Shown here piece by piece: positions 10,623-20,099 of a stretch of DNA of 64,000 nucleotides. The translations under genes and the position numbers were made by a program. The stretch is from positions 1 to 64,000 of the forward strand of contig NZ_FUYY01000008.1 in the NCBI RefSeq assembly GCF_900168045.1, in the 5' to 3' direction. Below the pieces are notes generated by a model, which saw nothing but the letters and a program-made list of their open reading frames with translations, did not search any database and had not been told where the DNA came from. Numbering within the stretch: the first letter of the stretch is position 1; every line of letters starts with the position of its first letter. This stretch comes from Salegentibacter holothuriorum (GTDB lineage Bacteria; Bacteroidota; Bacteroidia; Flavobacteriales; Flavobacteriaceae).

Positions 10623-12266
10623 TTATTCACCCATAAAAGGATATCTGTAATCGGTTGCCGGAACAAAAGTTTCCTTAATTAATCTTACGGAAATCCATCT
10701 CATCAGGTTCATTTTAGACCCTGCCTTATCATTGGTTCCGCTGGATCTTGCACCTCCAAATGGCTGCTGACCAACAACGGCTCCAGTAGGCTTATCATTG
10801 ATATAGAAGTTACCGGCAGCATTTTGCAGTAAATCTGTTGCTTTCGCGGCAGCATAACGATCACCCGAAATAATCGCTCCTGTAAGAGCATACATACTCG
10901 TATTGTCTACCGTTTCGCATATATCTTCCCATTTCTTTTCATCAAAGTTCTTATCATCATATACATAGATGGTAACAACCGGACCAAAAAGTTCGGTTTC
11001 CATGGTGGTGTAATGCGGATCTGTGGTGAGGATTACGGTCGGCTCAATAAAATAACCTTTAGATTTATCATAATTTCCGCCAACTACGATTTCGGCCTTT
11101 TCGTCTTTCTTGGCTTTGTCAATATAACTCGCTAGTTTATCAAACGAACCTTCGTGGATAACCGCATTGATGAAGTTACTCATATCCTCGGGCGATCCCA
11201 TTTTAAAAGATTCAACATCTTCTACTACGAAATCCTTTATCTCTGGCCAAAGACTTTTTGGAAGATAAACCCTTGAAGCTGCACTACATTTTTGACCCTG
11301 GTACTCAAAGGCACCTCGCGATATAGCGGTTGCAACCTGCTTTGCATTAGCTGTTGGATGCGCAAGAATAAAATCTTTTCCACCTGTTTCTCCTACAATT
11401 CGTGGGTAAGATTTGTAGTTTCTGATATTCTTTCCAACCTTTTCCCAAATACCTTTAAAGACATCGGTACTTCCGGTGAAATGAATTCCTGCGAAATCTG
11501 GGCTGGCAAGAACTGTGTCGGTTACCATTTCCGGATCTCCGTTCACCATATTAATAACTCCATCTGGAACACCGGCCTCCTTGAAAACTTCCATCAAAAC
11601 CTGAGCGGAAAGCATCTGGCTGTCACTAGGCTTCCAAACCGCTACATTTCCCATAAGGGCTGCACTAGAAGGCAGGTTTCCGGCGATAGCCGTAAAGTTG
11701 AAAGGAGTAATGGCATATACAAAGCCTTCAAGAGGTCTGTATTCCACACGGTTCCAGTTTCCGTCAGAAGAAATTGGTTGCTCGTTATAAAGTTCACTCA
11801 TAAACTCTACGTTGAAGCGCAAAAAGTCACAAATCTCTGCAGCTGAATCGATCTCAGCCTGGTAAATATTTTTTGACTGCCCAATCATGGTAGCAGCGTT
11901 AATTCTGGATCTGTATGGTCCCGAGATAAGATCGGCTGCTTTTAAGAAAACAGCTGCACGTTGTTCCCATTCAAGTTTCGCCCATTTTTTTCTGGCTTCC
12001 AAAGCTTCTTCAATAGCTTTTTCAACATGTTTCTTTTTGGCTAGGTGATAAGTACCGGCCTGGTGCTGATGGTCGTGAGGAGGGTTAATGGTTTTGGTCT
12101 CACCGGTTTTTATTTCCTCAGATCCAATATATAGCGGAACTTCTGTATTAGCGTTCCAAAGATCTTTATAAGTAAGTAAAACTTCTTCTCTTTCCGGCGT
12201 TCCCGGAGCATAAGATTTTACTGGTTCGTTAACTGCTTTTGGAACGTGAAAAAATCCTTTTCCCAT
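10623..12266 (-). CDS. pruA: L-glutamate gamma-semialdehyde dehydrogenase (1-pyrroline-5-carboxylate dehydrogenase)
   Basis: This 547-residue aldehyde dehydrogenase oxidises glutamate gamma-semialdehyde, in equilibrium with pyrroline-5-carboxylate, to glutamate with NAD+, the second step of proline breakdown. The family signature is clear: the general-base region VGETGGKDF (~Glu293), the catalytic cysteine in YQGQKCSAASR (~Cys327), the NAD-binding FTGSTDVF, and the C-terminal PFGGARSSGTNDKAG typical of the stand-alone P5C dehydrogenases of Bacteroidota. Length and ends are normal for that type. It stands alone, with its own terminator, divergent from the NRDE gene; no proline dehydrogenase gene (putA/prodh) is nearby. 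No signal peptide is present, so it is cytoplasmic. Confidence 0.95.
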   Translation of the reverse strand: MGKGFFHVPKAVNEPVKSYAPGTPEREEVLLTYKDLWNANTEVPLYIGSEEIKTGETKTINPPHDHQHQAGTYHLAKKKHVEKAIEEALEARKKWAKLEWEQRAAVFLKAADLISGPYRSRINAATMIGQSKNIYQAEIDSAAEICDFLRFNVEFMSELYNEQPISSDGNWNRVEYRPLEGFVYAITPFNFTAIAGNLPSSAALMGNVAVWKPSDSQMLSAQVLMEVFKEAGVPDGVINMVNGDPEMVTDTVLASPDFAGIHFTGSTDVFKGIWEKVGKNIRNYKSYPRIVGETGGKDFILAHPTANAKQVATAISRGAFEYQGQKCSAASRVYLPKSLWPEIKDFVVEDVESFKMGSPEDMSNFINAVIHEGSFDKLASYIDKAKKDEKAEIVVGGNYDKSKGYFIEPTVILTTDPHYTTMETELFGPVVTIYVYDDKNFDEKKWEDICETVDNTSMYALTGAIISGDRYAAAKATDLLQNAAGNFYINDKPTGAVVGQQPFGGARSSGTNDKAGSKMNLMRWISVRLIKETFVPATDYRYPFMGE

Positions 12267-12404
12267 AGTTATTTTGTATTTTTTGATTTTTAATTATTGT
12301 GTGTCTAAAGTTAGAAAAAATAGGTGATTTCTAATCACTCTAACTCACCATTTACGAAAGCTTAACTATTTTAGCGAAATCAGTACATTTATTAAGAAAA
12401 TTTT

Positions 12405-13121
12405 ATGTGCACTATAAGTCTTATACCACACCTGAAAAATCCTAATGGGTTTATCTTAACATCTAATAGAGATGAAGCCAGCGAAAGGGAGACCTTTCCT
12501 CCCAATTTTAAAGTTGAAAAGGAGCTAAAATTACTTTTTCCTGAAGATGCGGTGGCTGGTGGGAGCTGGATTGGAGTGAGCCAGAGAAAAAGGGTTTTAT
12601 GTTTAATGAATGGTGGTTTTGTCTCGCATAAACGTCAGGGTTATTATAGAAAAAGTAGGGGTTTGGTGCTTAAGGAGTGGCTTGTTGCTGCTAATATTGA
12701 AACAGAAATAAAACACTATAATCTGTTAGATATAGAACCTTTTACGGTAGTGGTAGCCGATTGGTCTTCAGGATTGTTTTTTGCTGAATTTGTATGGGAT
12801 GGTAAGCAGAAGTATTTTAAAAAACTGCCTTTTCAAGCGCAAATTTGGTCCTCCTCACCTTTATATACTTCAGAAATTAAAAACCTTAGGGAAGCGTGGT
12901 TTTCAAAATTTCAAAAGGAAAATAATCTTTCTGCTAAAAATTTATGGGAATTTCATCATTCCGCTGGAAAAGGGGATAAAGAAATTGATTTAATTATGGA
13001 TCGCGGTTTTGTAAAAACTAAAAGTATCTCTCAAATAGAATTCCTGCCAGGAAAATTGATTTTCACATATGAAGATCTTCAAAAAGGAGAAACTACTAGA
13101 AAGGAATTTAAAGGACTTTAA
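12405..13121 (+). CDS. NRDE (TANGO2-like) family protein
   Basis: The protein starts MCTISLIPH and carries the family's defining TSNRDE motif near residues 18-24, so it belongs to the NRDE/TANGO2 family. The cysteine directly after the initiator methionine is conserved in the family and recalls N-terminal nucleophile hydrolases, but no bacterial member of this type has a function I can state with confidence; animal TANGO2 is linked to haem and lipid metabolism. At 238 residues it is of usual length. It has no signal peptide or membrane segment. The gene is divergent from pruA and convergent with apaG, overlapping its 3' end by 4 bp. Confidence 0.85.
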   Translation: MCTISLIPHLKNPNGFILTSNRDEASERETFPPNFKVEKELKLLFPEDAVAGGSWIGVSQRKRVLCLMNGGFVSHKRQGYYRKSRGLVLKEWLVAANIETEIKHYNLLDIEPFTVVVADWSSGLFFAEFVWDGKQKYFKKLPFQAQIWSSSPLYTSEIKNLREAWFSKFQKENNLSAKNLWEFHHSAGKGDKEIDLIMDRGFVKTKSISQIEFLPGKLIFTYEDLQKGETTRKEFKGL

Positions 13122-13504
13122 TTCACGGCAAATGGAGCGCTTAATTTAAAAGTGGGGATCTTAACCCTAAATTTTCTAGTAGAAGTGAAGCTCACCATAT
13201 TGTAATAACCGCCCATAGAGCCAAATGGAGAGTTTAGTAAGCAACCACTTTGGTAGGTATGGAATTCGCCTGGTTTTAATACAGGTTTTTGGCCAATTAC
13301 GCCTTCACCCTGTACAATTTCAGTATGGTTTAAGGCATCTTTTATTTTCCAAAAACGAGAGGTTAATTGCACCGAATCATTACTTTGATTTTCTATAGTG
13401 ATATGGTAAGAAAAAGCAAAACGAGAACCTAAGCTCCTTAGTAAGGTGCCTTCAAAGCTGGTTTTAACCGAAATCTTTATTCCTCTTGTAACTTGTTGAA
13501 CCAT
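13118..13504 (-). CDS. apaG: ApaG family protein
   Basis: At 128 residues this is a single ApaG domain, an Ig-like (fibronectin type III-like) beta-sandwich. The recognisable parts are FSYHITIENQ, the strand with SRFWKIKDA, the GEGVIGQKPVLKPGE turn and YQSGCLLNSPFGSMGGYY. ApaG was tied genetically to Co2+ resistance and Mg2+ efflux in enterobacteria, but its molecular role is not settled; the same domain forms the ligand-binding part of some F-box proteins. The gene follows the DUF3667 gene with a 3-bp gap on the same strand, so they are probably co-transcribed; its 3' end overlaps that of the NRDE gene on the opposite strand. Confidence 0.92.
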   Translation of the reverse strand: MVQQVTRGIKISVKTSFEGTLLRSLGSRFAFSYHITIENQSNDSVQLTSRFWKIKDALNHTEIVQGEGVIGQKPVLKPGEFHTYQSGCLLNSPFGSMGGYYNMVSFTSTRKFRVKIPTFKLSAPFAVN

Positions 13505-13507
13505 ATA

Positions 13508-14590
13508 CTAGTAAATAGCAAAAGACGCTAAAATTGATATTATTGTCGCAATTCCTGCTAAAATAAAAAATATAAAGTTTAAGAGTATGAACTTTACAAC
13601 GGTTTTAACACGTCCCTGCCCATAAAAATTACGCATGGCCTTATATAAATAGAAGATAAAAACGATAATGGCTACGTTAAATGCCCAATTTTCTAAGAAA
13701 ATATCTAAAATAGATGCCAGGGCACAAAGTATGAAAAAGGTGGTTTGTACATGGAAAGCAAAGATTAAATGCTCAATATAGTTAAACGGTCTCCTTAAAT
13801 ACAACAGCCAAATAAATAGAGCAAATACCGGTAGGTAAAAGAAAATGATAAACGGTAGTTTGTTAACAAAGTAATTAAAGAATAGCCCCGGATTCTTTTT
13901 TATGGTACTCCAGTCTACTGCTTTTTTGTATAACCAATGATTGTAGTTGGATTGTGGATAGGCAAGGCTGTCCATTGCAATTTCGGCTTTCCTAATGGTT
14001 GTTTCTTTGTGAAACTTTGAAAAGATATCGAATTTTTTATTTATTGCCTCCAAATAACTCAGACTGTCTAATTTCCCGGAAGGGATGTAAACTTCTTTAT
14101 AGGATTTTAGATTGCGTTGTTTTTGATTCTGAATATTTGTATCTAAACTCACATCACCCATAGGGGTGGGAACTAGTTTATGCATATTAGCATTTAAGCT
14201 ATCCTGTTCAATTTTCTGGGCAACTTCATCAGCATCGGTAATTGGTTGAAGGTTGTCAAAGGAATTAGTAAGGCTCCATATTAAAAAGAAAATAATAGAG
14301 GCGCTTAAGTAGAATCTAAAAGGATTGGCGTAGCACATGCGCTTTCCATTAATATAATCTTTAGAAATTTTACCGGGTGAAAACAATAAAACCCTTAAAG
14401 TTCTTTGAAAACGGGAGTCGTAGGCTAACAGCCCTGAAAAGAATTCAGAGAAAAAATCGTCAAATTTTAATTTTTTAGTGCTGTTTAATTGTCCGCAGCT
14501 TGGGCAATATCTGTCACTTTTGTCTAGCGGAAATTTACAATTTAGACATGTAGTGCCTCTGTATTTTAGATCAGATCTATTCGCTGCCAT
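13508..14590 (-). CDS. DUF3667 zinc-ribbon membrane protein
   Basis: The N-terminus holds a zinc ribbon (CLNCKFPLD, then YCPSCGQLN, four cysteines in two CxxC pairs, residues ~17-36), followed by the conserved DUF3667 block FSGLLAYDSRFQRTL and LLFSPGKISKDYINGKR, and then by membrane segments: one near residue 90-110 and three to four between ~230 and 360. DUF3667 proteins are common in Bacteroidota and have no assigned biochemical function. The length of 360 residues is normal. It lies between the T9SS plug gene (23 bp upstream) and apaG (3 bp downstream), all on the minus strand, which suggests a three-gene transcript but not a role. Confidence 0.85.
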   Translation of the reverse strand: MAANRSDLKYRGTTCLNCKFPLDKSDRYCPSCGQLNSTKKLKFDDFFSEFFSGLLAYDSRFQRTLRVLLFSPGKISKDYINGKRMCYANPFRFYLSASIIFFLIWSLTNSFDNLQPITDADEVAQKIEQDSLNANMHKLVPTPMGDVSLDTNIQNQKQRNLKSYKEVYIPSGKLDSLSYLEAINKKFDIFSKFHKETTIRKAEIAMDSLAYPQSNYNHWLYKKAVDWSTIKKNPGLFFNYFVNKLPFIIFFYLPVFALFIWLLYLRRPFNYIEHLIFAFHVQTTFFILCALASILDIFLENWAFNVAIIVFIFYLYKAMRNFYGQGRVKTVVKFILLNFIFFILAGIATIISILASFAIY

Positions 14591-14613
14591 TTTTATAAAG
14601 ATTTGTTGATCTC

Positions 14614-15867
14614 TTAATTGGTAATAGTTGTAGAATTTCCTGTGCCTACACCAATTAAACGGTCGTACCTGGCACCGGGGCTTCGGTAGTATACCAACAC
14701 CTGGTAGGAGTTTTCGGTCTCATCAAAATCACCGCTAAAAAAGCCTTCATCAATGGTTCCGTCTGTACGTTTTAGCACATATTTGTAATTATAGAATCCT
14801 TGCTTAAATAACCTTGCACCTTCATAAAGATCAGCATTTTTATTGTAAGTAAGGCGCGTGCTTTTATCTAAATTAAAATTATTAAAGGCTCCGTAAATAT
14901 GAATTTCACCTCCGTTTAATTCTGAATAATTTTGAAGTTGAAAATGAACCCAAACATATTCGGCTTCTATTGAAGGATTCTCTGCAGGTAGGCTTCGAAC
15001 TAGAAACTGCCCGTTTATGTCGGGATTGTAAGTATATGGTTCATTGGCTCTAGTGCGGTCTGTGAATAAATAGTGATGATAAAGATTTTTTAATGCAACC
15101 GAACTGATATCTGAAGTAGAGGCTCTTAACTCCTTATTGTCAAACTGAAGATATTCGTTTCCGCCCCAAAAAGCGGTTTTGACATCATAGCGATAAACCA
15201 GGTCATTGCCAATATTGTATTGCGGTTCAATATTTTTTATACCGGTTTTTAGGTTATGATTTTTGGTAATAAGAACCTTGACATTATTTTCGGGATTTTT
15301 AAGAAGTAAATTAGGAGATTCAATGGTGAAATTTACTACTTGTTTTTCATCTATAAACTTCAGGTTCCTGGAGCGTCTTAGATTAATTTTGGCCTGGGCA
15401 ATATTCTCATAAACCATAAATTTTCGGGAAAAAACCAATTCTTTCTCACTGTTGAAGATGTTGATCATGTAATTGCCACTTACTTTAAGACCGCCGGTAT
15501 CTTCATTTGGAATTTTAAGCTCGTAATGTGAAAAAGCCTGAAGTGTATTATAAGAATTGAGATAATTAAAGATTCTTATATCATCAAAGCCTATTAAGTA
15601 TTCGGTTTTTGCTAATTGAGTGGGGGTCCAGTCGTAATTGTAATGTTCTATGGTGTAATAATAATCGGCTTCATCACCAATTATATCATCAAACTTTAAA
15701 ATTAAGGATTCTCCTAATTGCAAAACAGGATTTCCATAGGTGTTTTGCGCATTTCCAGAGAGTTGAATGCTCCGTATATAATTTGGCGGAAGTGTCTCCT
15801 GTGCTACCTGGGCAGTCAATGCCAGCGATGAAAGGGATAAAAGTAAGAGTGAGAAAAAGTTTTTCAT
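14614..15867 (-). CDS. Type IX secretion system plug protein (DUF5103)
   Basis: This 417-residue protein has a signal peptide (MKNFFSLLLLSLSSLALTAQ) and the DUF5103 pattern: YIRSIQLSGN, LGESLILKFDDI, YYYTIEHYNYDWTPTQL, EYLIGFDDI, and the closing RYDRLIGVGTG. In Flavobacterium the homologue was seen bound to the periplasmic end of the SprA translocon, where it closes the channel when no client is engaged; I recall this from structural work on T9SS and give it as established for the family. Its presence fits the T9SS-dependent surface protein encoded 5 kb away. The start is supported by the signal peptide and by a -7 box just upstream. It probably heads a transcript with DUF3667 and apaG. Confidence 0.88.
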   Translation of the reverse strand: MKNFFSLLLLSLSSLALTAQVAQETLPPNYIRSIQLSGNAQNTYGNPVLQLGESLILKFDDIIGDEADYYYTIEHYNYDWTPTQLAKTEYLIGFDDIRIFNYLNSYNTLQAFSHYELKIPNEDTGGLKVSGNYMINIFNSEKELVFSRKFMVYENIAQAKINLRRSRNLKFIDEKQVVNFTIESPNLLLKNPENNVKVLITKNHNLKTGIKNIEPQYNIGNDLVYRYDVKTAFWGGNEYLQFDNKELRASTSDISSVALKNLYHHYLFTDRTRANEPYTYNPDINGQFLVRSLPAENPSIEAEYVWVHFQLQNYSELNGGEIHIYGAFNNFNLDKSTRLTYNKNADLYEGARLFKQGFYNYKYVLKRTDGTIDEGFFSGDFDETENSYQVLVYYRSPGARYDRLIGVGTGNSTTITN

Positions 15868-15883
15868 TAAAATAGAATCTTGA

Positions 15884-15891
15884 CAAATGTA
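15884..15891 (-). promoter_or_regulatory. -7 box for the T9SS plug protein gene
   Basis: On the minus strand this reads TACATTTG, matching the Bacteroidota TAnnTTTG -7 box, 16 bp before the start codon. I found no good -33 TTG at the expected 17-23 bp spacing, so the call rests on one box. Confidence 0.45.
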
Positions 15892-15963
15892 ATTACAAAT
15901 ATTATTCTATAATTTTTAACATTTCACTTTAACAGTTTTAAATGCTTAAAAATCTTTGGTTTC

Positions 15964-15996
15964 TTGGGAAAAGTGTGGTTTAAATTCCTAAATTTG
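15964..15996 (+). promoter_or_regulatory. Promoter of the nqr operon
   Basis: A TTG at 15964-15966 and a TAAATTTG box at 15989-15996 are 22 bp apart, which fits the Flavobacterium consensus TTG-N17-23-TAnnTTTG. Transcription would start near 16001-16004, leaving a leader of about 35 nt before nqrA. Confidence 0.65.
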
Positions 15997-16036
15997 CACG
16001 ACTCAAAACAAAAATTTTTAACATACACTCCATCCT

Positions 16037-17380
16037 ATGTCAAAAGACATTCGAATTAAAAGAGGATTATCTCTAAAATTAGAAGGGGAGGCGGAAAAAG
16101 AGCTTGTAAAAGCTCCAAGGTCTAAAACCTACGCAATTAAACCGCCAGATTTTCACGCTTTGGTACCTAAAATGGTATTAAAAGAAGGGGCTAAGGTCCT
16201 TGCTGGCGATGAACTTTTCTTTTCAAAGTACACTGATGAATTACGTTTTACCAGCCCTGTAAGCGGGGTGCTTAAGCAAATTAAGCGTGGTGAAAAGCGT
16301 AAAATCATGGAAGTGATTATAGAGGCCGATCCTGAAGACACTTACAGAGATTTTGGAAAAATGAACGCTTCTTCTTCTGATGCTGAAGCTGTAAAGCAGC
16401 GCATTTTAGAAAGTGGTTGTGGTGCATTTATTAATCAACGTCCTTACGATATCGTAGCTGATCCTAAAGATACGCCAAAGGCTATTTTTATTTCTGCCGT
16501 AAGTACTGCACCATTAGCTCCAGACTGGGGCTTTGTTTTAAAAGAAAAACTAGCTGCTTTTCAGGAAGGGATAAACGCGCTTAAAAAACTTACTCCAGGA
16601 AAAGTTCACCTGGGGGTAGATGCTAGTTCTGCACAATATTTAAAAAATATTGAAGGTGTAGAGCTTCATACCGTAAAAGGACCACATCCTGCAGGGAATG
16701 TTGGGGTTCAAATTCATAAAATAGATCCAATTAATCAGGGAGATAGAGTTTGGACAGTGAATCCTGAAGATGTGACTATAATTGGTAATCTTTTTCTTAC
16801 AGGGAATTATATTGCCGATAAAACTATTGCCGTAACAGGTAGTGAAGCTACTAATCGTAAATATTTTTCAACAAAGATTGGAGCTGAGGTTTCAGATGTT
16901 ATCCAAAAGGTTGATGAAGACGTACGTATTATTTCAGGAAATGTGCTTACCGGTTTGAAACTGGCTTACGATCAACACGTAAGTTTCTTTTCAAACGAAG
17001 TGACGCTTATTCCAGAAGGAAATAATTATAGAGCCTTTGGTTGGTTGCCATTTACTTATAACAATATTCACTCAAATTCAAGAACTTCTTTATCCTGGTT
17101 GTTTCCAAATAGAAAGTTTAAACCTACCACCAACTTAAATGGGGAGGAGAGAGCTCTTGTGGTAACCGGTGAAATGGAAGAGGTTTTACCTATGGATGTG
17201 TATCCAATGCAGCTTATTAAAGCCTGTATGGCCGGTGATATTGAAAAGATGGAAAATCTTGGGATTTATGAAGTAGCTCCTGAGGATTTTGCTTTGGTAG
17301 AATACGTGAATACGTCCAAGATCGAGATTCAGGATGTGATTCGTCTTGGTTTGGATTTAATGATTACTGAAGTAGGTTAA
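16037..17380 (+). CDS. nqrA: Na+-translocating NADH:quinone reductase subunit A
   Basis: NqrA is the large peripheral subunit of the Na+-pumping NADH:quinone oxidoreductase and is implicated in ubiquinone/menaquinone binding. The 447-residue product starts MSKDIRIKRGLSLKLEGEAE and has the family's N-terminal RnfC-like barrel-sandwich domain followed by motifs such as GCGAFINQRPYD, VHLGVDASSAQY, KGPHPAGNVGVQIHKIDP and FGWLPFTYN. No membrane segment is present, as expected. It is the first of six genes in the usual order nqrABCDEF, 14 bp before nqrB, and the promoter directly upstream indicates that the operon begins here. Length and ends are normal. Confidence 0.97.
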   Translation: MSKDIRIKRGLSLKLEGEAEKELVKAPRSKTYAIKPPDFHALVPKMVLKEGAKVLAGDELFFSKYTDELRFTSPVSGVLKQIKRGEKRKIMEVIIEADPEDTYRDFGKMNASSSDAEAVKQRILESGCGAFINQRPYDIVADPKDTPKAIFISAVSTAPLAPDWGFVLKEKLAAFQEGINALKKLTPGKVHLGVDASSAQYLKNIEGVELHTVKGPHPAGNVGVQIHKIDPINQGDRVWTVNPEDVTIIGNLFLTGNYIADKTIAVTGSEATNRKYFSTKIGAEVSDVIQKVDEDVRIISGNVLTGLKLAYDQHVSFFSNEVTLIPEGNNYRAFGWLPFTYNNIHSNSRTSLSWLFPNRKFKPTTNLNGEERALVVTGEMEEVLPMDVYPMQLIKACMAGDIEKMENLGIYEVAPEDFALVEYVNTSKIEIQDVIRLGLDLMITEVG

Positions 17381-17394
17381 AAAGCAGTAGAATT

Positions 17395-18576
17395 ATGGAA
17401 TGGATTAGACAAAGATTAGATAAAATAAAGGAGCCTTTTGCACCTGGGAAAAAATATGAAAAGTATGCGCCTGCAGTTAATGCAATAGATACTTTTTTGT
17501 TTACCCCAAATCATACCACGCAAAAAGGAGCTCATATTCGTGACGCAGTAGATTTAAAACGTACAATGATCACGGTGGTACTTGCCCTTATTCCAGCGCT
17601 TATTTTTGGGATGTGGAATGCCGGTTACCAGCACTTTACTCAGTTAGGTGGTGATTTTACCTTTTGGGATGCGTTTGGTCACGGAGCATTAAAGATTGTT
17701 CCTATGATCGTAGTTTCTTACGCGGTTGGACTGGGAATTGAGTTTGCCTTCGCCATCTTTAGAGGGCACGAGGTAAACGAAGGATATTTAGTGACAGGTT
17801 TGTTGATACCAATGATTATGCCTATTGATTTTCCACTTTGGATGCTGGCACTATCTGTAGTATTTGCAGTTCTTGTTGGTAAGGAAGCATTTGGAGGTAC
17901 AGGAATGAATATTCTTAACCCGGCTCTTACCGCAAGGGCATTTGCATTCTTTGCTTATCCTACCTATATGTCTGGTAACCAGGTTTGGGTTAGTGAAGCA
18001 AGTAGTGTAGATGCAATTTCTGGAGAAACTATTCTTGGTTCTTTGGCAGCTGGAGAGAATGCGAGTTACAGTATGATGGATATGTTCTACGGGTTTATCC
18101 CGGGATCTGTAGCAGAAACTTCAACACTCTTTATTCTTCTGGGGGCCTTGCTTTTAATTTTAACAAAAGTAGGTAGCTGGAGAATTATATTGAGTGCATT
18201 TATAGGTGCAGCAGTAATGGGACTTATTTTTAACGCTTTGCCTTCAATGGGGGTTACAGGTAATGAACTTACAAACTTCCCATGGTATGGTCACTTAATT
18301 ATTGGTGGACTTGCTTTTGGTATTGTGTTTATGGCTACAGATCCTGTATCTGCAGCGCAAACTATGAAAGGGAAATGGATCTACGGATTTCTAATAGGTT
18401 TCCTTTCAGTAATGATTAGGGTTTTTAACCCGGCATACCCAGAAGGAGTAATGCTTGGAATCTTACTTATGAACGTATTTGCACCAACGATAGATCACTA
18501 CGTAATTCAATCTAATATCAAGCGTAGAAAAAAGAGAATTGAATCCGCCACCGCACAGGTGAAAACAGCAGTTTAA
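17395..18576 (+). CDS. nqrB: Na+-translocating NADH:quinone reductase subunit B
   Basis: NqrB is a multi-span membrane subunit of the RnfD/NqrB family that carries covalently bound FMN and riboflavin and forms part of the Na+ path. The 393-residue product has eight to ten hydrophobic segments and conserved loops such as NEGYLVTGLLIPM, FGGTGMNILNPALTARAF and FMATDPVSAAQTMKG. The likely flavinylation threonine is Thr212 in SVDAISGETILG; the position of the usual SGAT alanine is glutamate here. The modification would be made by ApbE, encoded 4 kb downstream. The gene sits between nqrA (14 bp) and nqrC (2 bp), consistent with one transcript. Confidence 0.97.
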   Translation: MEWIRQRLDKIKEPFAPGKKYEKYAPAVNAIDTFLFTPNHTTQKGAHIRDAVDLKRTMITVVLALIPALIFGMWNAGYQHFTQLGGDFTFWDAFGHGALKIVPMIVVSYAVGLGIEFAFAIFRGHEVNEGYLVTGLLIPMIMPIDFPLWMLALSVVFAVLVGKEAFGGTGMNILNPALTARAFAFFAYPTYMSGNQVWVSEASSVDAISGETILGSLAAGENASYSMMDMFYGFIPGSVAETSTLFILLGALLLILTKVGSWRIILSAFIGAAVMGLIFNALPSMGVTGNELTNFPWYGHLIIGGLAFGIVFMATDPVSAAQTMKGKWIYGFLIGFLSVMIRVFNPAYPEGVMLGILLMNVFAPTIDHYVIQSNIKRRKKRIESATAQVKTAV

Positions 18577-18578
18577 TT

Positions 18579-19322
18579 ATGGAAGAAAAATCAGTAAATA
18601 AAACAAATAGTAACGGTTATACGTTTCTTTTTGCGGTGATTATGGTGTTGGTTGTGGCCTCTGTATTGGCTTTTACTGCAACCTCACTTCAACCTATTCA
18701 AAGGGAGAATGTTCGCCAGGAGAAGATGCAAAGTATTTTAGCTACTATTGGTGTTGAAACCGATAGAGCTGGTGCTGAAGAGCTTTATAATCAGTATATC
18801 ACTGAAGCATTAACCTTAGATCAAAATGGTGATGTGAAAGAAGATGTAGACGCTTTTACAGTAGATTTGGCCAAAGAGCTTAAGCGACCTGTAGCGGAAC
18901 AAAATTACCCGCTATATATTGCCGATTACGAAGGTTCTAAATATTATATAGTTCCTTTAAGAGGTAATGGCTTGTGGAATGCGATATTTGGGTACATTTC
19001 TTTAAAAGACGATGTGAATACTATTAAAGGTGCAACGTTTGACCACCTGGGGGAAACTCCTGGTCTGGGAGCAGAAATCACCAAAGAATGGTTTAAGGAA
19101 AGTTTTTCCAATGAAAAGATCTTTGATAGTAATGGTAATTTAATTGGAGTATCTGTGGTGAAAGGTGATATAGATCCTTCAGATAAAGAAGATAATAAGG
19201 TAGATGCTATTTCTGGAGCTACAATTACAGGTGATGGTGTTTCTGATATGATTTCTGAAAGACTTCAACGTTATCTGCCTTACTTCAAACAGCAAACGGA
19301 AATTAAAGTCGCAACTAAGTAA
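18579..19322 (+). CDS. nqrC: Na+-translocating NADH:quinone reductase subunit C
   Basis: NqrC has one N-terminal membrane helix (residues ~14-34) and a periplasmic domain with FMN bound through a phosphoester to threonine. The motif [13 protein letters not shown] places that residue at Thr215, and [12 protein letters not shown] is the conserved glycine-rich stretch of the FMN-binding domain. The protein has 247 residues, the normal size. It takes part in electron transfer between NqrF/NqrB and the quinone. Gaps to both neighbours are 2 bp, so translation is probably coupled. ApbE encoded downstream is the expected FMN transferase. Confidence 0.97.
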   Translation: MEEKSVNKTNSNGYTFLFAVIMVLVVASVLAFTATSLQPIQRENVRQEKMQSILATIGVETDRAGAEELYNQYITEALTLDQNGDVKEDVDAFTVDLAKELKRPVAEQNYPLYIADYEGSKYYIVPLRGNGLWNAIFGYISLKDDVNTIKGATFDHLGETPGLGAEITKEWFKESFSNEKIFDSNGNLIGVSVVKGDIDPSDKEDNKVDAISGATITGDGVSDMISERLQRYLPYFKQQTEIKVATK

Positions 19323-19324
19323 TT

Positions 19325-20071
19325 ATGGCTACAGAGAGAAAAAATATTTCAGAAGAGAAAGAAGCCAAAAAGAAAGAAATGATCCTTTTTCTATCTAATT
19401 CAGAAGAAAAAGAACACTTCCTTTCTAAAGGCAATAGAAAATTATTGTCTGATCCTTTAGACGATAACAACCCAATTACTGTCCAGGTGCTGGGTATATG
19501 TTCTGCATTGGCGATTACGGTACAATTAGAGCCCGCTGTGGTTATGGCTATTGCCGTTGTGTTTGTAATGGCATTTAGTAATATTATTGTTTCCTTGCTA
19601 CGTAATATGATTCCTAGTAGAATCAGGATTATCGTACAGCTAGTAGTTGTTGCATCCCTTGTGGCTTTGGTAGATCAGGTGCTTAAGGCTTATGCTTATG
19701 ATGTTAGTAAGCAGCTTTCTGTATTTATTGGTCTTATTATTACCAACTGTATTGTAATGGGACGTTTAGAAGCTTTTGCTTTAGGAAACGGAGTTTACAA
19801 ATCTTTTCTAGATGGTATAGGGAACGCAGCAGGCTATGGTTTAATTCTTATAATAGTTGCATTTTTCCGTGAGCTTTTAGGATCGGGTAAGTTATTCGGA
19901 TTTGAAGTTTTAGGACATAAAGCGGCAACTTTAGCAGACTCTACAGGTTTGTATGCTTTAGGATATGAAAACAACGGATTGATGTTGCTTTCACCAATGG
20001 CGCTTATTGTAGTTGGTTTGCTTATTTGGGTACAACGTGCCAGAAACCGTAAACTGATAGAAGAGAACTAA
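19325..20071 (+). CDS. nqrD: Na+-translocating NADH:quinone reductase subunit D
   Basis: NqrD belongs to the NqrDE/RnfAE family of inverted-topology membrane subunits that hold an iron centre between them and line the coupling site. The product has six hydrophobic segments and conserved stretches [31 protein letters not shown] and [13 protein letters not shown]; the cysteine in ITNCIV is the family's iron-ligand position. It has 248 residues, about 35-40 more than many NqrD proteins because of a charged, lysine- and glutamate-rich N-terminal extension (residues 1-45). The start fits the 2-bp gap after nqrC. It is followed by nqrE after 28 bp. Confidence 0.96.
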   Translation: MATERKNISEEKEAKKKEMILFLSNSEEKEHFLSKGNRKLLSDPLDDNNPITVQVLGICSALAITVQLEPAVVMAIAVVFVMAFSNIIVSLLRNMIPSRIRIIVQLVVVASLVALVDQVLKAYAYDVSKQLSVFIGLIITNCIVMGRLEAFALGNGVYKSFLDGIGNAAGYGLILIIVAFFRELLGSGKLFGFEVLGHKAATLADSTGLYALGYENNGLMLLSPMALIVVGLLIWVQRARNRKLIEEN

Positions 20072-20099
20072 AGCACAACAGCTTAAATAAAACGAAATT

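Noticed and set aside
11292-11846. A 184-codon open frame antisense to pruA
   Set aside because: It lies wholly inside the strongly conserved pruA coding region, has no recognisable domain, and its composition follows from the codon pattern on the other strand.
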